A stretch of 43,629 nt of DNA from Ignavibacteria bacterium. Lineage in GTDB: Bacteria > Bacteroidota > Ignavibacteria > Ignavibacteriales > Ignavibacteriaceae. The translations under genes were made by a program, and so were the position numbers. The stretch spans positions 1 to 43,629 of the forward strand of contig JAUXVN010000131.1 of the NCBI GenBank assembly GCA_030684555.1, in the 5' to 3' direction. The notes under the pieces were generated by a model. That model was given only the letters and a program-made list of their open reading frames with translations. It searched no databases and was not told the DNA's origin. Shown one piece after another: positions 26,391 to 34,336 of this stretch; positions within the stretch are counted from its first letter, which is position 1, and every line of letters begins with the position of its first letter.

Positions 26391-27892
26391 ATGTTGCTTT
26401 TATCAACCCACCATTCCTTCCAAAGTATTCACGAGGATCGAGAAGTCCTGCTGTCACCAAAAGCGGAACAGTTTATTACCCGATTTGGTTAGCTTTAGCA
26501 GCAGGTTTTGTGGAAAAAAAAGGTCATAATGTAATTTTAATCGACGCTCCCGCAGAAGTTATAGATATTACTATCACACTCGAACGATTAAAGCAATTCA
26601 ATCCAGATTTGGCTGTTATTGAAACAAGCACTGGGAGTATTAGCAGAGACATTGCTTTTGTTACCGAACTAAAAAAAACTTTCCCGAATGTTCATGCGTG
26701 CCTGGTTGGAAATCACGTAACTGCACTACATAAAGAAACTATGGAAGAAAATCCTATTGTTGATTCTGTAGCTAGAAATGAATATGAGGAGACAATCGCC
26801 GAGTTAGCTGATTCTTTAAGCTATGGTAAAGAATTAGACTCGATAAATTCTTTGACTTTCCGGAATGGAAGTGTAAATGTAAATCCTCCAAGACCTGCTC
26901 TAACCGATCTTGATAGTATGCCTTTTGCAAGTGAAATATTTAAAAGGTATTGCAATCCAAGAAATTATTTCTTCTCTGCTGGAAGGTACCCTCAAATTAT
27001 GGTTTATACCGGAAGAGGCTGCCCTTATTTATGCACATTTTGTGTTTATCCTCAAAATTTTTATGGTCATACTTATAGACATAGGTCACCTGAAAGTATT
27101 GCGGCAGAATTTAAATATATCGAGAAAAATTTTTCTGAAGTTGTTGAAGTTACAATTGAGGATGATACCTTTACTGTTTATAAAAACCATATTATTGAAG
27201 TATGTAAATTACTTATTCAGCAAAAGAATAAATTAACATGGACATGTAATGTTAGAGCTGATCTTGATGAAGAAACAATGCGTTGGATGAAAAAAGCTGG
27301 TTGCAGGTTAGTTATTGTTGGTTTTGAAAGTGGTTCAAATGAAATATTGAAATTAATGAAAAAGGGGGTTAAGGTTGAACAATTTAAAGCAGCAGAAAAT
27401 GCAAAAAAAGCAGGTTTGCTGATCCATGCTTGCTATATGATGGGAAACCGGGGGGAGACAATCGCTACAATGAAAGAAACTTTGGAATTAGCGAAACGCC
27501 AAAACACTGATACTGCCCAATTTTTCCCGCTTATGATTTATCCTGGAACAGAGGCGTACGATTGGGCCAAAAAGGAAGGATTGATTAGTGCTAATTCCTT
27601 TAACGATTGGCTTACCCCTGAAGGTCTTCATAATACTGTTGTTCATACCCATGACTTAACTGCTCAAGAAATAGTTGATTTTTGTAATTATGCCAGAAGT
27701 GAATACTATTTACGTCCGGCATATTATATTATGAAAGCTAAAAATATTTTAAGACATCCTTCTGAATTGAGAAGAACTATAAAAGCATTTTTCGTCTTCT
27801 ACAAACATCTTTTTAACAAAAACAATAAGAACTTGAAAGAGAAGTTCGAAGATAAGCTTGAAAAGACCGAATATATTGATAAGAAAGTATAA
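26387..27892 (+). CDS. Radical SAM protein with B12-binding-like N-terminal domain
   Basis: This 501-residue protein has an N-terminal cobalamin-binding-like Rossmann domain (about 1-140, MNVAFINPPF...GHNVILIDAP, then LVGNHVTALH) but no DxHxxG motif, so base-off B12 binding is uncertain. The radical SAM core starts at RGCPYLCTFC with Cys212, Cys216 and Cys219 holding the SAM-cleaving cluster. VTIEDDTFTVYKN and a glycine/glutamate pattern in GFESGSNEILKLMKKG follow. The family includes BchE-like and methyl-transferring enzymes. In a polysaccharide operon it might C-methylate, deoxygenate or otherwise modify a sugar or lipid carrier. It is translationally coupled to the preceding glycosyltransferase. 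Confidence 0.85.
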   Translation: MNVAFINPPFLPKYSRGSRSPAVTKSGTVYYPIWLALAAGFVEKKGHNVILIDAPAEVIDITITLERLKQFNPDLAVIETSTGSISRDIAFVTELKKTFPNVHACLVGNHVTALHKETMEENPIVDSVARNEYEETIAELADSLSYGKELDSINSLTFRNGSVNVNPPRPALTDLDSMPFASEIFKRYCNPRNYFFSAGRYPQIMVYTGRGCPYLCTFCVYPQNFYGHTYRHRSPESIAAEFKYIEKNFSEVVEVTIEDDTFTVYKNHIIEVCKLLIQQKNKLTWTCNVRADLDEETMRWMKKAGCRLVIVGFESGSNEILKLMKKGVKVEQFKAAENAKKAGLLIHACYMMGNRGETIATMKETLELAKRQNTDTAQFFPLMIYPGTEAYDWAKKEGLISANSFNDWLTPEGLHNTVVHTHDLTAQEIVDFCNYARSEYYLRPAYYIMKAKNILRHPSELRRTIKAFFVFYKHLFNKNNKNLKEKFEDKLEKTEYIDKKV

Positions 27893-27954
27893 AATCCCAA
27901 TCGACAGCTCATACTGAAACAATAAGCGTAGAAGGTTTAAGTAACCTTTATCAT

Positions 27955-27982
27955 AACCGGCTGAGAATACTTAGCCGGTTTT
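27955..27982 (+). terminator. Hairpin after the radical SAM gene, possible weak terminator
   Basis: AACCGGCT (27955-27962) pairs with AGCCGGTT (27973-27980) around a ten-base loop, followed by only a short T-run. It sits 62 bases after the radical SAM stop and may divide the polysaccharide locus into two transcription units or attenuate read-through into the last two genes. Confidence 0.5.
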
Positions 27983-28054
27983 CCATTTAAATATTTCCTA
28001 TCTACTTTCGTGTTAATTTGATAAATTGGAATATATATTAATATTTTTTAGCAG

Positions 28055-29212
28055 GTGTTTTTGATTTCAGAAATTCTATTTTTTGTTACTTTCCTTTTAA
28101 TAGTCAACTCTTATTTGCTTTATCCTATTCTCTTGATGGTATTGGCAAAAAGAAACAGAAGTACTGAATTATCTGAATCTAAATTATCGGTTTCTATTCT
28201 CATCTCTGCATATAACGAAGAAAAGGTCATCAAGCAAAGAATTGAAAATATTGAGTCGCTTGATTATGATAAGGAATTGCTTGAAGTTATTGTTGGTTCA
28301 GATTGTTCAAACGATAATACAAATCAGATACTCACTACTCTTGCATCAACTTCCCCATGGTTAAAAATTTATATTTTTGAAAATCGGCGTGGAAAAGCAG
28401 CAGTTATTAACGACCTCGTACAAAATGCCACCAATAATATCCTTGTCTTTTCAGACGCTAATACCATATTCGATAAAATGGCTTTAAAAAATCTTATTAA
28501 CAAATTTTGGGATGACAGCGTTGGTGGTGTTTCAGGCAAACTAATTCTTTCGGATGAAAACGTAACTACCCAAAGCGTTGAAGAAAAAAAATACTGGATG
28601 TTCGAAACACTTATAAAACAGGCAGAAGGGAAATTGGGTATTCTTATAGGTGCAAATGGAGGTATATTTGCTATTCGAAAAGAGTTGTTCACATCAATCC
28701 CAATCCGGAAAGCCGTAACAGATGATTTCTTTGTATCCCTTTCCGTTTTATCTAAAGGATATAAATTCCTGTTTGCAAATGATGCGATTGCTTATGAAAA
28801 TGTAGCCAATGACATTGCTGCAGAATATAAACGAAAAAAAAGATTTGCGGCTACAAATTATCAAACTTTATCATTTTTTAAACATCTATTATTTAATAAT
28901 AATCTACTGCTAACATACGCCTTTTGGTCACACAAAGTATTAAGGTGGTTTCTTCCTTTTCAACTGATAATTATTTTGATTTTAAACATGCTTTTATTCT
29001 CAACTGGAATTCTCTTTGAAATATTTTTTTATTTTCAAGTTACACTGTATACTTTTGCCCTTATCGGTTTTCTTTTTTCCTTAATAAAGGTTCGGTTCAT
29101 TTTGTTTTCATTACCCTATTTTTTCATTGTAACCAATATTGCTCTTGTCTCTGGTTTTATCAAGTTTTTAAGAAAGGAACATACTGTTATTTGGGAGTCA
29201 ACTCCAAGATAA
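28055..29212 (+). CDS. Membrane GT2 glycosyltransferase (processive-type fold)
   Basis: A 385-residue protein with an N-terminal membrane helix (about 5-28), a GT2 domain and three C-terminal helices (about 295-370). Motifs are LISAYNEEKVIKQRIEN, GSDCSNDNT, Asp134 in FSDANT, Asp223-Asp224 in TDDFF, and KKRFAATN at the position of the QxxRW-like motif of cellulose/hyaluronan synthase relatives. The start is GTG at 28055; a TTG two codons on is the only close alternative. It may act on a lipid-linked acceptor at the membrane. It precedes the phosphotransferase gene by 11 bases. Confidence 0.83.
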   Translation: MFLISEILFFVTFLLIVNSYLLYPILLMVLAKRNRSTELSESKLSVSILISAYNEEKVIKQRIENIESLDYDKELLEVIVGSDCSNDNTNQILTTLASTSPWLKIYIFENRRGKAAVINDLVQNATNNILVFSDANTIFDKMALKNLINKFWDDSVGGVSGKLILSDENVTTQSVEEKKYWMFETLIKQAEGKLGILIGANGGIFAIRKELFTSIPIRKAVTDDFFVSLSVLSKGYKFLFANDAIAYENVANDIAAEYKRKKRFAATNYQTLSFFKHLLFNNNLLLTYAFWSHKVLRWFLPFQLIIILILNMLLFSTGILFEIFFYFQVTLYTFALIGFLFSLIKVRFILFSLPYFFIVTNIALVSGFIKFLRKEHTVIWESTPR

Positions 29213-29223
29213 GTGATTAAACA

Positions 29224-30624
29224 ATGAACAAGAATAAACCTTATATTATCTTCGTGTTTGATTTCATTGCTATTAATTTTGCCTGGCTAATTTTCTTTTA
29301 TTTTAGAGTTCAAACCGGATTGTTTGACTTTGTGATTATGCCTGCATTCTTGATTCCAATGTTTGTCGTTTACTGTTTCTGGCTTATAATTTTCACCTTC
29401 GTAGGGATGTATAAAACATGGTTCGCATCAAGCAGGTTTGATGAAATTTCCACGTTGTTCAAATCTTCATTTATCGGGGTATTAGTTTTATTCTTCCTTA
29501 TTTTTATTGACGATGTATCTCATGGTGTAGATTCCCCAAACAGGTTCTTGATTTTTATTTATTGGGGAGTCTTGTTTCTTTTAGTTTCTATCGGCAGAGT
29601 TACGGTTAGAAGCATTCAAAGAAATCTACTTATTAAAGGTATTGGAAGGCGGAATACTATTATAGTTGGTTTTAATAACAAGTCTAAAGAAATTGGAGAC
29701 GAAATAAAATTACATCCCGCTCTCGGTCTTGATGTGGTGGGATTTCTGGCTGTAAAAAATGAAAATCTTGGTAAGGAACATAACGGACAAAAGGTAATCG
29801 ATAACATTGAGAAGATTAGTAAAGTAATTGATGAATTAAATATTAAAGAAGTAATCATCGTTCTTGAAACCCATCAGGAAGATACATTGATTGATATAAT
29901 CAGTAAATGTGAAAGTAAAAATGTGGGTCTCAAAATCGCTCCCGACTTGTATGAAATCTTAAGCGGTCAAGCAAGAACGGCTCAGTTATATGGTTTTCCA
30001 CTTATCGATATAAATCCACAGTTAATGCCAGAATGGGAAAAAAAAATTAAACGAATACTTGATATAGTAATCTCGTTTATAGCTCTGATAATTTCATCCC
30101 CGATAATATTATTAATGGCACTTGCTATAAGGATTGATACACCCGGCTCTGCTTTCTTTAGGCAGGAGAGGTGTGGTAAAAACGGAAAAGTATTTAAACT
30201 TTTCAAATTCCGCTCTATGTACGATGATGCTGAAAAACTTTCAGGTCCGGTTTGGTCGCAAAAAAATGATCCACGTGTAACGAGAGTTGGAAAATTTATA
30301 CGCAAAATACGCCTTGACGAACTCCCCCAAATGATAAACGTCCTAAAGGGAGAAATGAGTTTAGTAGGTCCGCGCCCGGAGCGACCGTTCTTTGTTGAAA
30401 AGTTAGCGGAAGAAATTCCATACTATAAAAGAAGACTTAAAGTAAAACCCGGTATTACCGGCTGGGCTCAAGTGAAACACAAATATGATGAAAGCGTCGA
30501 AGATGTGAAAACGAAACTCAGATTTGATCTTTTTTATATTGAAAATATGTCTTTACGTATGGACTTTAAAATACTCTTCAGAACAATATTTGTAGTATTT
30601 CTTGGCAAAGGTCATTATGATTAA
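29224..30624 (+). CDS. Polyprenyl glycosylphosphotransferase, initiating enzyme (WbaP/WcaJ type)
   Basis: This 466-residue enzyme transfers a sugar-1-phosphate from a nucleotide sugar to undecaprenyl phosphate, the first step of repeat-unit assembly. Four N-terminal membrane helices (about 7-130) are followed by a CoA-binding-like Rossmann region (about 145-250). A membrane-inserted hairpin at about 277-302 leads into the catalytic domain: FRQERCGKNGKVFKLFKFRS, Asp365-Glu366 in DELPQMINVLKGEMS and LVGPRPERP, then KPGITGWAQV. The sugar (glucose or galactose are commonest) cannot be assigned. Placement at the end of the operon is notable because initiation genes often come first. Confidence 0.93.
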   Translation: MNKNKPYIIFVFDFIAINFAWLIFFYFRVQTGLFDFVIMPAFLIPMFVVYCFWLIIFTFVGMYKTWFASSRFDEISTLFKSSFIGVLVLFFLIFIDDVSHGVDSPNRFLIFIYWGVLFLLVSIGRVTVRSIQRNLLIKGIGRRNTIIVGFNNKSKEIGDEIKLHPALGLDVVGFLAVKNENLGKEHNGQKVIDNIEKISKVIDELNIKEVIIVLETHQEDTLIDIISKCESKNVGLKIAPDLYEILSGQARTAQLYGFPLIDINPQLMPEWEKKIKRILDIVISFIALIISSPIILLMALAIRIDTPGSAFFRQERCGKNGKVFKLFKFRSMYDDAEKLSGPVWSQKNDPRVTRVGKFIRKIRLDELPQMINVLKGEMSLVGPRPERPFFVEKLAEEIPYYKRRLKVKPGITGWAQVKHKYDESVEDVKTKLRFDLFYIENMSLRMDFKILFRTIFVVFLGKGHYD

Positions 30625-31039
30625 TTTCAACTTATAATTGTAAATCGATCAAATTACTCCATTAATCAACTTCAAAATATAAATACTGTTTGACTATTTT
30701 CTGTAGTCTATCTTTTACTCTACATCATTAGTCCGTACGTTTCGGCAAAAATATTTTTGCTAAATCAAATCTTGCCTTAACCAGCTCTTATAATCTAATG
30801 TTTTTTCTGAGTGTTTTTATTATAAATATCGAATTTGGCATGAGCGATTTTGTCAACTAACAATCTTTTCAGAAGTCAGTTTATCTCTCCGATTGAAACC
30901 CCCACAGTTATTCCATATTGAAGTTATTATCCCAAAAAAAAATTAACTTTGTTTGATTGCAGATTAGCAAGATCGGGAGCGTTTAATGAAAAGGGATTTT
31001 ATTACAATAATGTTTATAATAAAATCCCCGTTGAAATTT
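30625..31039. other. Convergent intergenic region without a gene
   Basis: AT-rich sequence with stop codons in all frames and no conserved signal I can name, apart from the hairpin at 30993-31028 listed separately. It separates the polysaccharide locus from the oxidoreductase operon. Confidence 0.6.
30993..31028. terminator. Large inverted repeat, probable bidirectional terminator
   Basis: A perfect 12-bp inverted repeat, GGGATTTTATTA (30993-31004) and TAATAAAATCCC (31017-31028), lies between the ends of two convergent transcription units. On the minus strand the hairpin is followed by TTTT; on the plus strand by GTTGAAATTTTT. The stem is AT-rich, so its strength is uncertain. Confidence 0.65.
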
Positions 31040-31303
31040 TTATGAAGTAAAACTGGAGATAATCCCGTCGAGAGATTGAGAACGGGCATGAATTTCATTC
31101 AACTTCTGAATAATCCTCAAAATATTATTTCTTCTCTCGTCAATAAGATCAGAAAGAAAATTTCTGATTTCAGGTGAATGACATTGATCAAAGACTCCCT
31201 CATAAAACCGCACAGAAGCAGTTTCTTTTCGTAACGCTTCATTCAGCATTGCACAGGAATTCTTGCATGCGTGTCCACATTTTGTATTTTCATTTTCGGT
31301 CAT
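31040..31303 (-). CDS. Small ferritin-like/rubrerythrin-half protein, function unknown
   Basis: An 87-residue, highly helical protein with a cysteine-rich start (KCGHACKNSCAML). One helix has the E-x6-Y pattern (LRKETASVRFYEGVF) and a second ends in LSDLIDERRNNILRI, echoing the first half of a rubrerythrin four-helix bundle, but the usual ExxH iron-ligand histidine is replaced. It is well translated on paper: GGGGGA precedes the ATG. It lies 34 bases after the gamma-subunit gene and is probably the last gene of that operon. A role in protecting or loading iron-sulfur enzymes is a guess from context only. Confidence 0.6.
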   Translation of the reverse strand: MTENENTKCGHACKNSCAMLNEALRKETASVRFYEGVFDQCHSPEIRNFLSDLIDERRNNILRIIQKLNEIHARSQSLDGIISSFTS

Positions 31304-31337
31304 ATAATCCCCCGAACAATAAATTCATTTAAATTTA

Positions 31338-31901
31338 CTAAATAGTTTCTTGATACTGTTTCTGAATAATCTCTTTCCCGATACCAATTGCTTTTTCATT
31401 TAACGGAATTAAGTGATGATGTCTTTCAGGAAGTACTTTGAGTAATGCTTTTGATACACTTTCCAACTTCACAATAGAACGCACTTCTAAAAATGCTCCG
31501 AGCATTATCATATTTGCAACTTGTTTTTTGTTCAGTTTGTTTGCTTCTTCTGTTGCAGCAATTTTAAAAATGTGGATATCTTCTCTGGTCGGAGGATTTA
31601 CAATTGTAGATTCTTCGTAAAAAAGAAAACCCCCGGGTTTTACACATGACTCGAATTTATCAAGCGATGGCTGATTAAGAATAATAGCCGAATCATATCT
31701 TGAAACTAGTGGAGAACTAATTCTACCATCTGAGATTATTACTACACAATTTGCTGTTCCGCCTCTCATTTCAGGACCGTATGACGGCATCCAGCTTGTT
31801 TCTTTATCTTCTATTATTGCTGAGTATGAGAGAACTTGTCCTAAAGATAGAACGCCCTGTCCTCCAAAACCCGCAACAATTATTTCTTCTGTTTTAATCA
31901 T
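31338..31901 (-). CDS. 2-oxoacid:ferredoxin oxidoreductase, gamma subunit
   Basis: I choose ATG 31901 (MIKTEEIIVAGF, 187 residues) because AGGTGAT, an excellent Shine-Dalgarno match, ends just upstream; an in-frame GTG at 31910 would add three residues but destroys that logic. The protein shows the gamma-domain signature VAGFGGQGVLSLGQVLSYSA and SYGPEMRGGTANCVV, typical of the POR/KOR catalytic gamma subunit that binds CoA. It overlaps no gene but follows the beta stop by nine bases. Substrate is set by the alpha/beta pair. Confidence 0.9.
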   Translation of the reverse strand: MIKTEEIIVAGFGGQGVLSLGQVLSYSAIIEDKETSWMPSYGPEMRGGTANCVVIISDGRISSPLVSRYDSAIILNQPSLDKFESCVKPGGFLFYEESTIVNPPTREDIHIFKIAATEEANKLNKKQVANMIMLGAFLEVRSIVKLESVSKALLKVLPERHHHLIPLNEKAIGIGKEIIQKQYQETI

Positions 31902-31910
31902 TTTAATCAC

Positions 31911-32705
31911 CTAATTATTCTCTGTTGAAGGAGCAGTTATATTTTTGCCTGGAACTTTAATATCACCCAGCGGATACATAGGAAACATATTTTCTTCAAT
32001 CCACTTTTGTGATTCAAGTGGTGATAGTTTCCATCCCGAAGGACAATTAGAAACAATCTCAATAAAGCAAGTTCCTTTATTTAGCTTTTGATATTCAAAT
32101 GCACTTCGAAGAGCTTTTTTCAATTTTCGAACAGCATTAGGAGTGTGAACTGCATGACGTGCAACAAAATATGCACCGGGCAGTTGAGCAATCAATTCGG
32201 TAATTTTAAGCGGAAAGCCAATTTTTGCCGGGTCTCTACCATACGGAGTTGTTGAAGTTACTTGCCCGCATAAAGATGTCGGAGCCATCTGACCGCCGGT
32301 CATTCCGTAAATTGCATTGTTAATAAACACCATTAAAATATTTTCACCGCGGTTAACGGTATGAATAGTTTCTGCTGTTCCTATTGCTGCTAAGTCACCA
32401 TCTCCTTGATATGAAAAAACATATTTTTCAGGTAGAACTCTTTTAATTCCGGTAGCGGCTGCACTTGCACGACCATGTGCTGCTTGTTGCATATCAATAT
32501 TCATGTAATGATAAGCAAATACAGAACATCCTACAGGGGCAACACCGATTGTCTCTTCTTGAATTCCTAATTCATCAATTACTTCCATTAAAACTCGATG
32601 TGCAACTCCATGTCCGCAACCCGGGCAATAGTGAAAAGGAGTATCGGTTAGAGTTTCAGGTTTCTTATATACTACTTCTAAATTTTCTAATACAGGTATT
32701 TCCAT
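31911..32705 (-). CDS. 2-oxoacid:ferredoxin oxidoreductase, beta subunit (TPP-binding)
   Basis: This subunit binds thiamine pyrophosphate and a 4Fe-4S cluster. I place the start at ATG 32705 (MEIPVLENL, 264 residues) because GAGGAAGAT precedes it; an upstream ATG at 32729 lies inside the alpha gene. Key motifs are YCPGCGHGVAH and VGCSVF (cluster cysteines), HGRASAAATGIK, and the TPP motif GDGDLAAIG...FINNAIYGMTGGQ. The pattern matches KorB/VorB-operon beta subunits of the four-subunit family. The gene begins seven bases after the alpha stop. Confidence 0.92.
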   Translation of the reverse strand: MEIPVLENLEVVYKKPETLTDTPFHYCPGCGHGVAHRVLMEVIDELGIQEETIGVAPVGCSVFAYHYMNIDMQQAAHGRASAAATGIKRVLPEKYVFSYQGDGDLAAIGTAETIHTVNRGENILMVFINNAIYGMTGGQMAPTSLCGQVTSTTPYGRDPAKIGFPLKITELIAQLPGAYFVARHAVHTPNAVRKLKKALRSAFEYQKLNKGTCFIEIVSNCPSGWKLSPLESQKWIEENMFPMYPLGDIKVPGKNITAPSTENN

Positions 32706-32712
32706 ATCTTCC

Positions 32713-33801
32713 TCACACTTTTTCTTCATGATGAATGAATTTTTCTTCTAATGCTACGGCTATTTCTTCGGGTGTGGGAATCATTCCCCCCATTCTTCCT
32801 TTGAAATAAACCGGACATTTACCATTCACAGCAAGTTGAACATCTTCAACCATCTGACCTGCATTCATTTCAACAACCATAAATCCAACTGCTCGATTAG
32901 CAGTCTCGGAAATAATTTGTTTCGGAAATGGGAATAGTGTTATCGGTCTGATTAATCCTGCTTTAATTCCTTTTTCTCTAACTATATCAACAGCTTTTTG
33001 GCAAATTCTGGCAGATAAACCGAAAGCGACAAAAACGATTTCAGCATCTTCCATAAAGTATTCTTCATAGCGAACTTCAGCTTCTTCAATTGCCTTATAT
33101 TTAGCTTGAAGATGATGATTTATTGCTTCCATTTTTTCGGGTTGAATATGGAGAGAGGTTATAATATTTCTTTCTCTATCTTTTGTTTTACCCGTTGTTC
33201 CCCATTCAGGAGTTACGTGAGGAAGCGATCCTTCTTCCGGCAATGTAAGTTTTTCCATCATTTGTCCGAGAGCGCCATCAGCAAGTATTAATGCGGGAAT
33301 GCGGTATTTCTCTGAGACTCTGAATGCATCAAAAACGAAATCAGCCATTTCTTGAACTGAAGAAGGAGCCAGTACAAACAACTTATAATCACCGTGTCCG
33401 CCCCCTTTTACTGATTGAAAATAATCACCTTGTGACGGCTGAATTGTTCCTAATCCGGGACCTCCGCGTGTGATATTAACAATCAAACAGGGAAGTTCTG
33501 CTGTTGCGATGTAAGAAATTCCTTCCTGCATCAAACTTACACCCGGACTTGACGATGATGTCATAACACGGGCACCTGCACCTGCAGCCCCGTAAATCAT
33601 ATTAATTGATGCAACTTCACTTTCAGCTTGCAAAACTGTAAAACCCCGTTTCGGGGCTTGTTCTTCAAAATATTCTAATATTTCCGATTGTGGAGTTATT
33701 GGGTATCCGAAGTAAGCATGTAGACCTGCACGAATTGCAGCCTCTGCTAAAGCTTCATTTCCCTTCATCAAACGGACTTCTTTTTTATTTGTGTTTTCCA
33801 T
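32713..33801 (-). CDS. vorB: 2-oxoacid:ferredoxin oxidoreductase, alpha subunit (VorB/KorA type)
   Basis: A 362-residue alpha subunit starting at ATG 33801 (MENTNKKEV), which is preceded by AGGAGT; the longer open frame to 33882 has no support. Motifs are LMKGNEALAEAAIRAG, FGYPITPQSEI, ESEVASINMIYGAAGAGAR and TSSSSPGVSLMQEGI, a run I recognise from proteins named 3-methyl-2-oxobutanoate dehydrogenase subunit VorB. The true substrate may be branched-chain 2-oxoacids, 2-oxoglutarate or pyruvate; the sequence alone does not decide. The reaction forms an acyl-CoA and reduced ferredoxin. The presence of separate PFOR in the window argues against pyruvate as the main substrate. Confidence 0.9.
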   Translation of the reverse strand: MENTNKKEVRLMKGNEALAEAAIRAGLHAYFGYPITPQSEILEYFEEQAPKRGFTVLQAESEVASINMIYGAAGAGARVMTSSSSPGVSLMQEGISYIATAELPCLIVNITRGGPGLGTIQPSQGDYFQSVKGGGHGDYKLFVLAPSSVQEMADFVFDAFRVSEKYRIPALILADGALGQMMEKLTLPEEGSLPHVTPEWGTTGKTKDRERNIITSLHIQPEKMEAINHHLQAKYKAIEEAEVRYEEYFMEDAEIVFVAFGLSARICQKAVDIVREKGIKAGLIRPITLFPFPKQIISETANRAVGFMVVEMNAGQMVEDVQLAVNGKCPVYFKGRMGGMIPTPEEIAVALEEKFIHHEEKV

Positions 33802-33812
33802 TTGTAATACTC

Positions 33813-34043
33813 CTAAACTGCTTTCTTTACTTTTGCTTGACGATAAACTGTAATGGCTGCATCGGGACAAACGAGCGCACAATTAATACAGCCGGTACAT
33901 TCATCGTTAATTAGTTCTGCGTATTTATATCCTTTGGGATTAATTTGTCGGGATAGACTTAAACTATGCTGTGGACAAGCTGCAATGCACAATTCACATC
34001 CTTTGCAGATGTCGGAAGCAATAAAAACTGTTCCTCTTATCAT
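33813..34043 (-). CDS. 2-oxoacid:ferredoxin oxidoreductase, delta (ferredoxin) subunit
   Basis: A 76-residue protein with two CxxCxxCxxxCP motifs (CKGCELCIAACP and CTGCINCALVCP), each closing a 4Fe-4S cluster. It would pass electrons from the TPP site to external ferredoxin. It is the first gene of the operon, 11 bases ahead of the alpha subunit, giving the order delta-alpha-beta-gamma. The start ATG at 34043 fits a normal N-terminus. Confidence 0.92.
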   Translation of the reverse strand: MIRGTVFIASDICKGCELCIAACPQHSLSLSRQINPKGYKYAELINDECTGCINCALVCPDAAITVYRQAKVKKAV

Positions 34044-34286
34044 GATTGTCTCACTAATATTATTAATGGTTTGAAAAGTGCAACTTATATGCCAAAGGAA
34101 TATTCAATTGGTTTTTGTGGTTTATGTAGAAAAATCAAATGAAAAGCAAGTAATTTTTCAAAATTTGGAAGATGTCGGAAACTTCTTTTCTTGATTTTGG
34201 GAAGTCAATATTAGTTGCTACAGGGAATAATGAACCGACGGTTAATTGTTGTTGAAGGTCAACAATATTTTATTTTAAGAAAGAAG

Positions 34287-34328
34287 AAGTGAGGATTTTC
34301 AGAGTTAAAACTTTCAAAATCCTCACTT
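34287..34328. terminator. 13-bp inverted repeat at the end of the A2M gene
   Basis: AAGTGAGGATTTT (34287-34299) and AAAATCCTCACTT (34316-34328) are a perfect inverted repeat; the loop holds a smaller AGTT-AA-AACT palindrome. It lies nine bases past the stop of the minus-strand alpha-2-macroglobulin gene. Read on the minus strand it is followed by a broken T-rich run, consistent with intrinsic termination. The remaining gap (34044-34286) should carry the oxidoreductase promoter; no clear box is seen. Confidence 0.75.
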
Positions 34329-34336
34329 AAATTTTT

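Noticed and set aside
26910-27236. 108-codon open frame inside the radical SAM gene
   Set aside because: It overlaps the conserved CxxxCxxC region in a different frame; the radical SAM reading is clearly the real one.
33802-33882. N-terminal extension of the alpha subunit
   Set aside because: The extension overlaps the ferredoxin subunit gene and is Ser/Cys-rich without family similarity; ATG 33801 has AGGAGT upstream.
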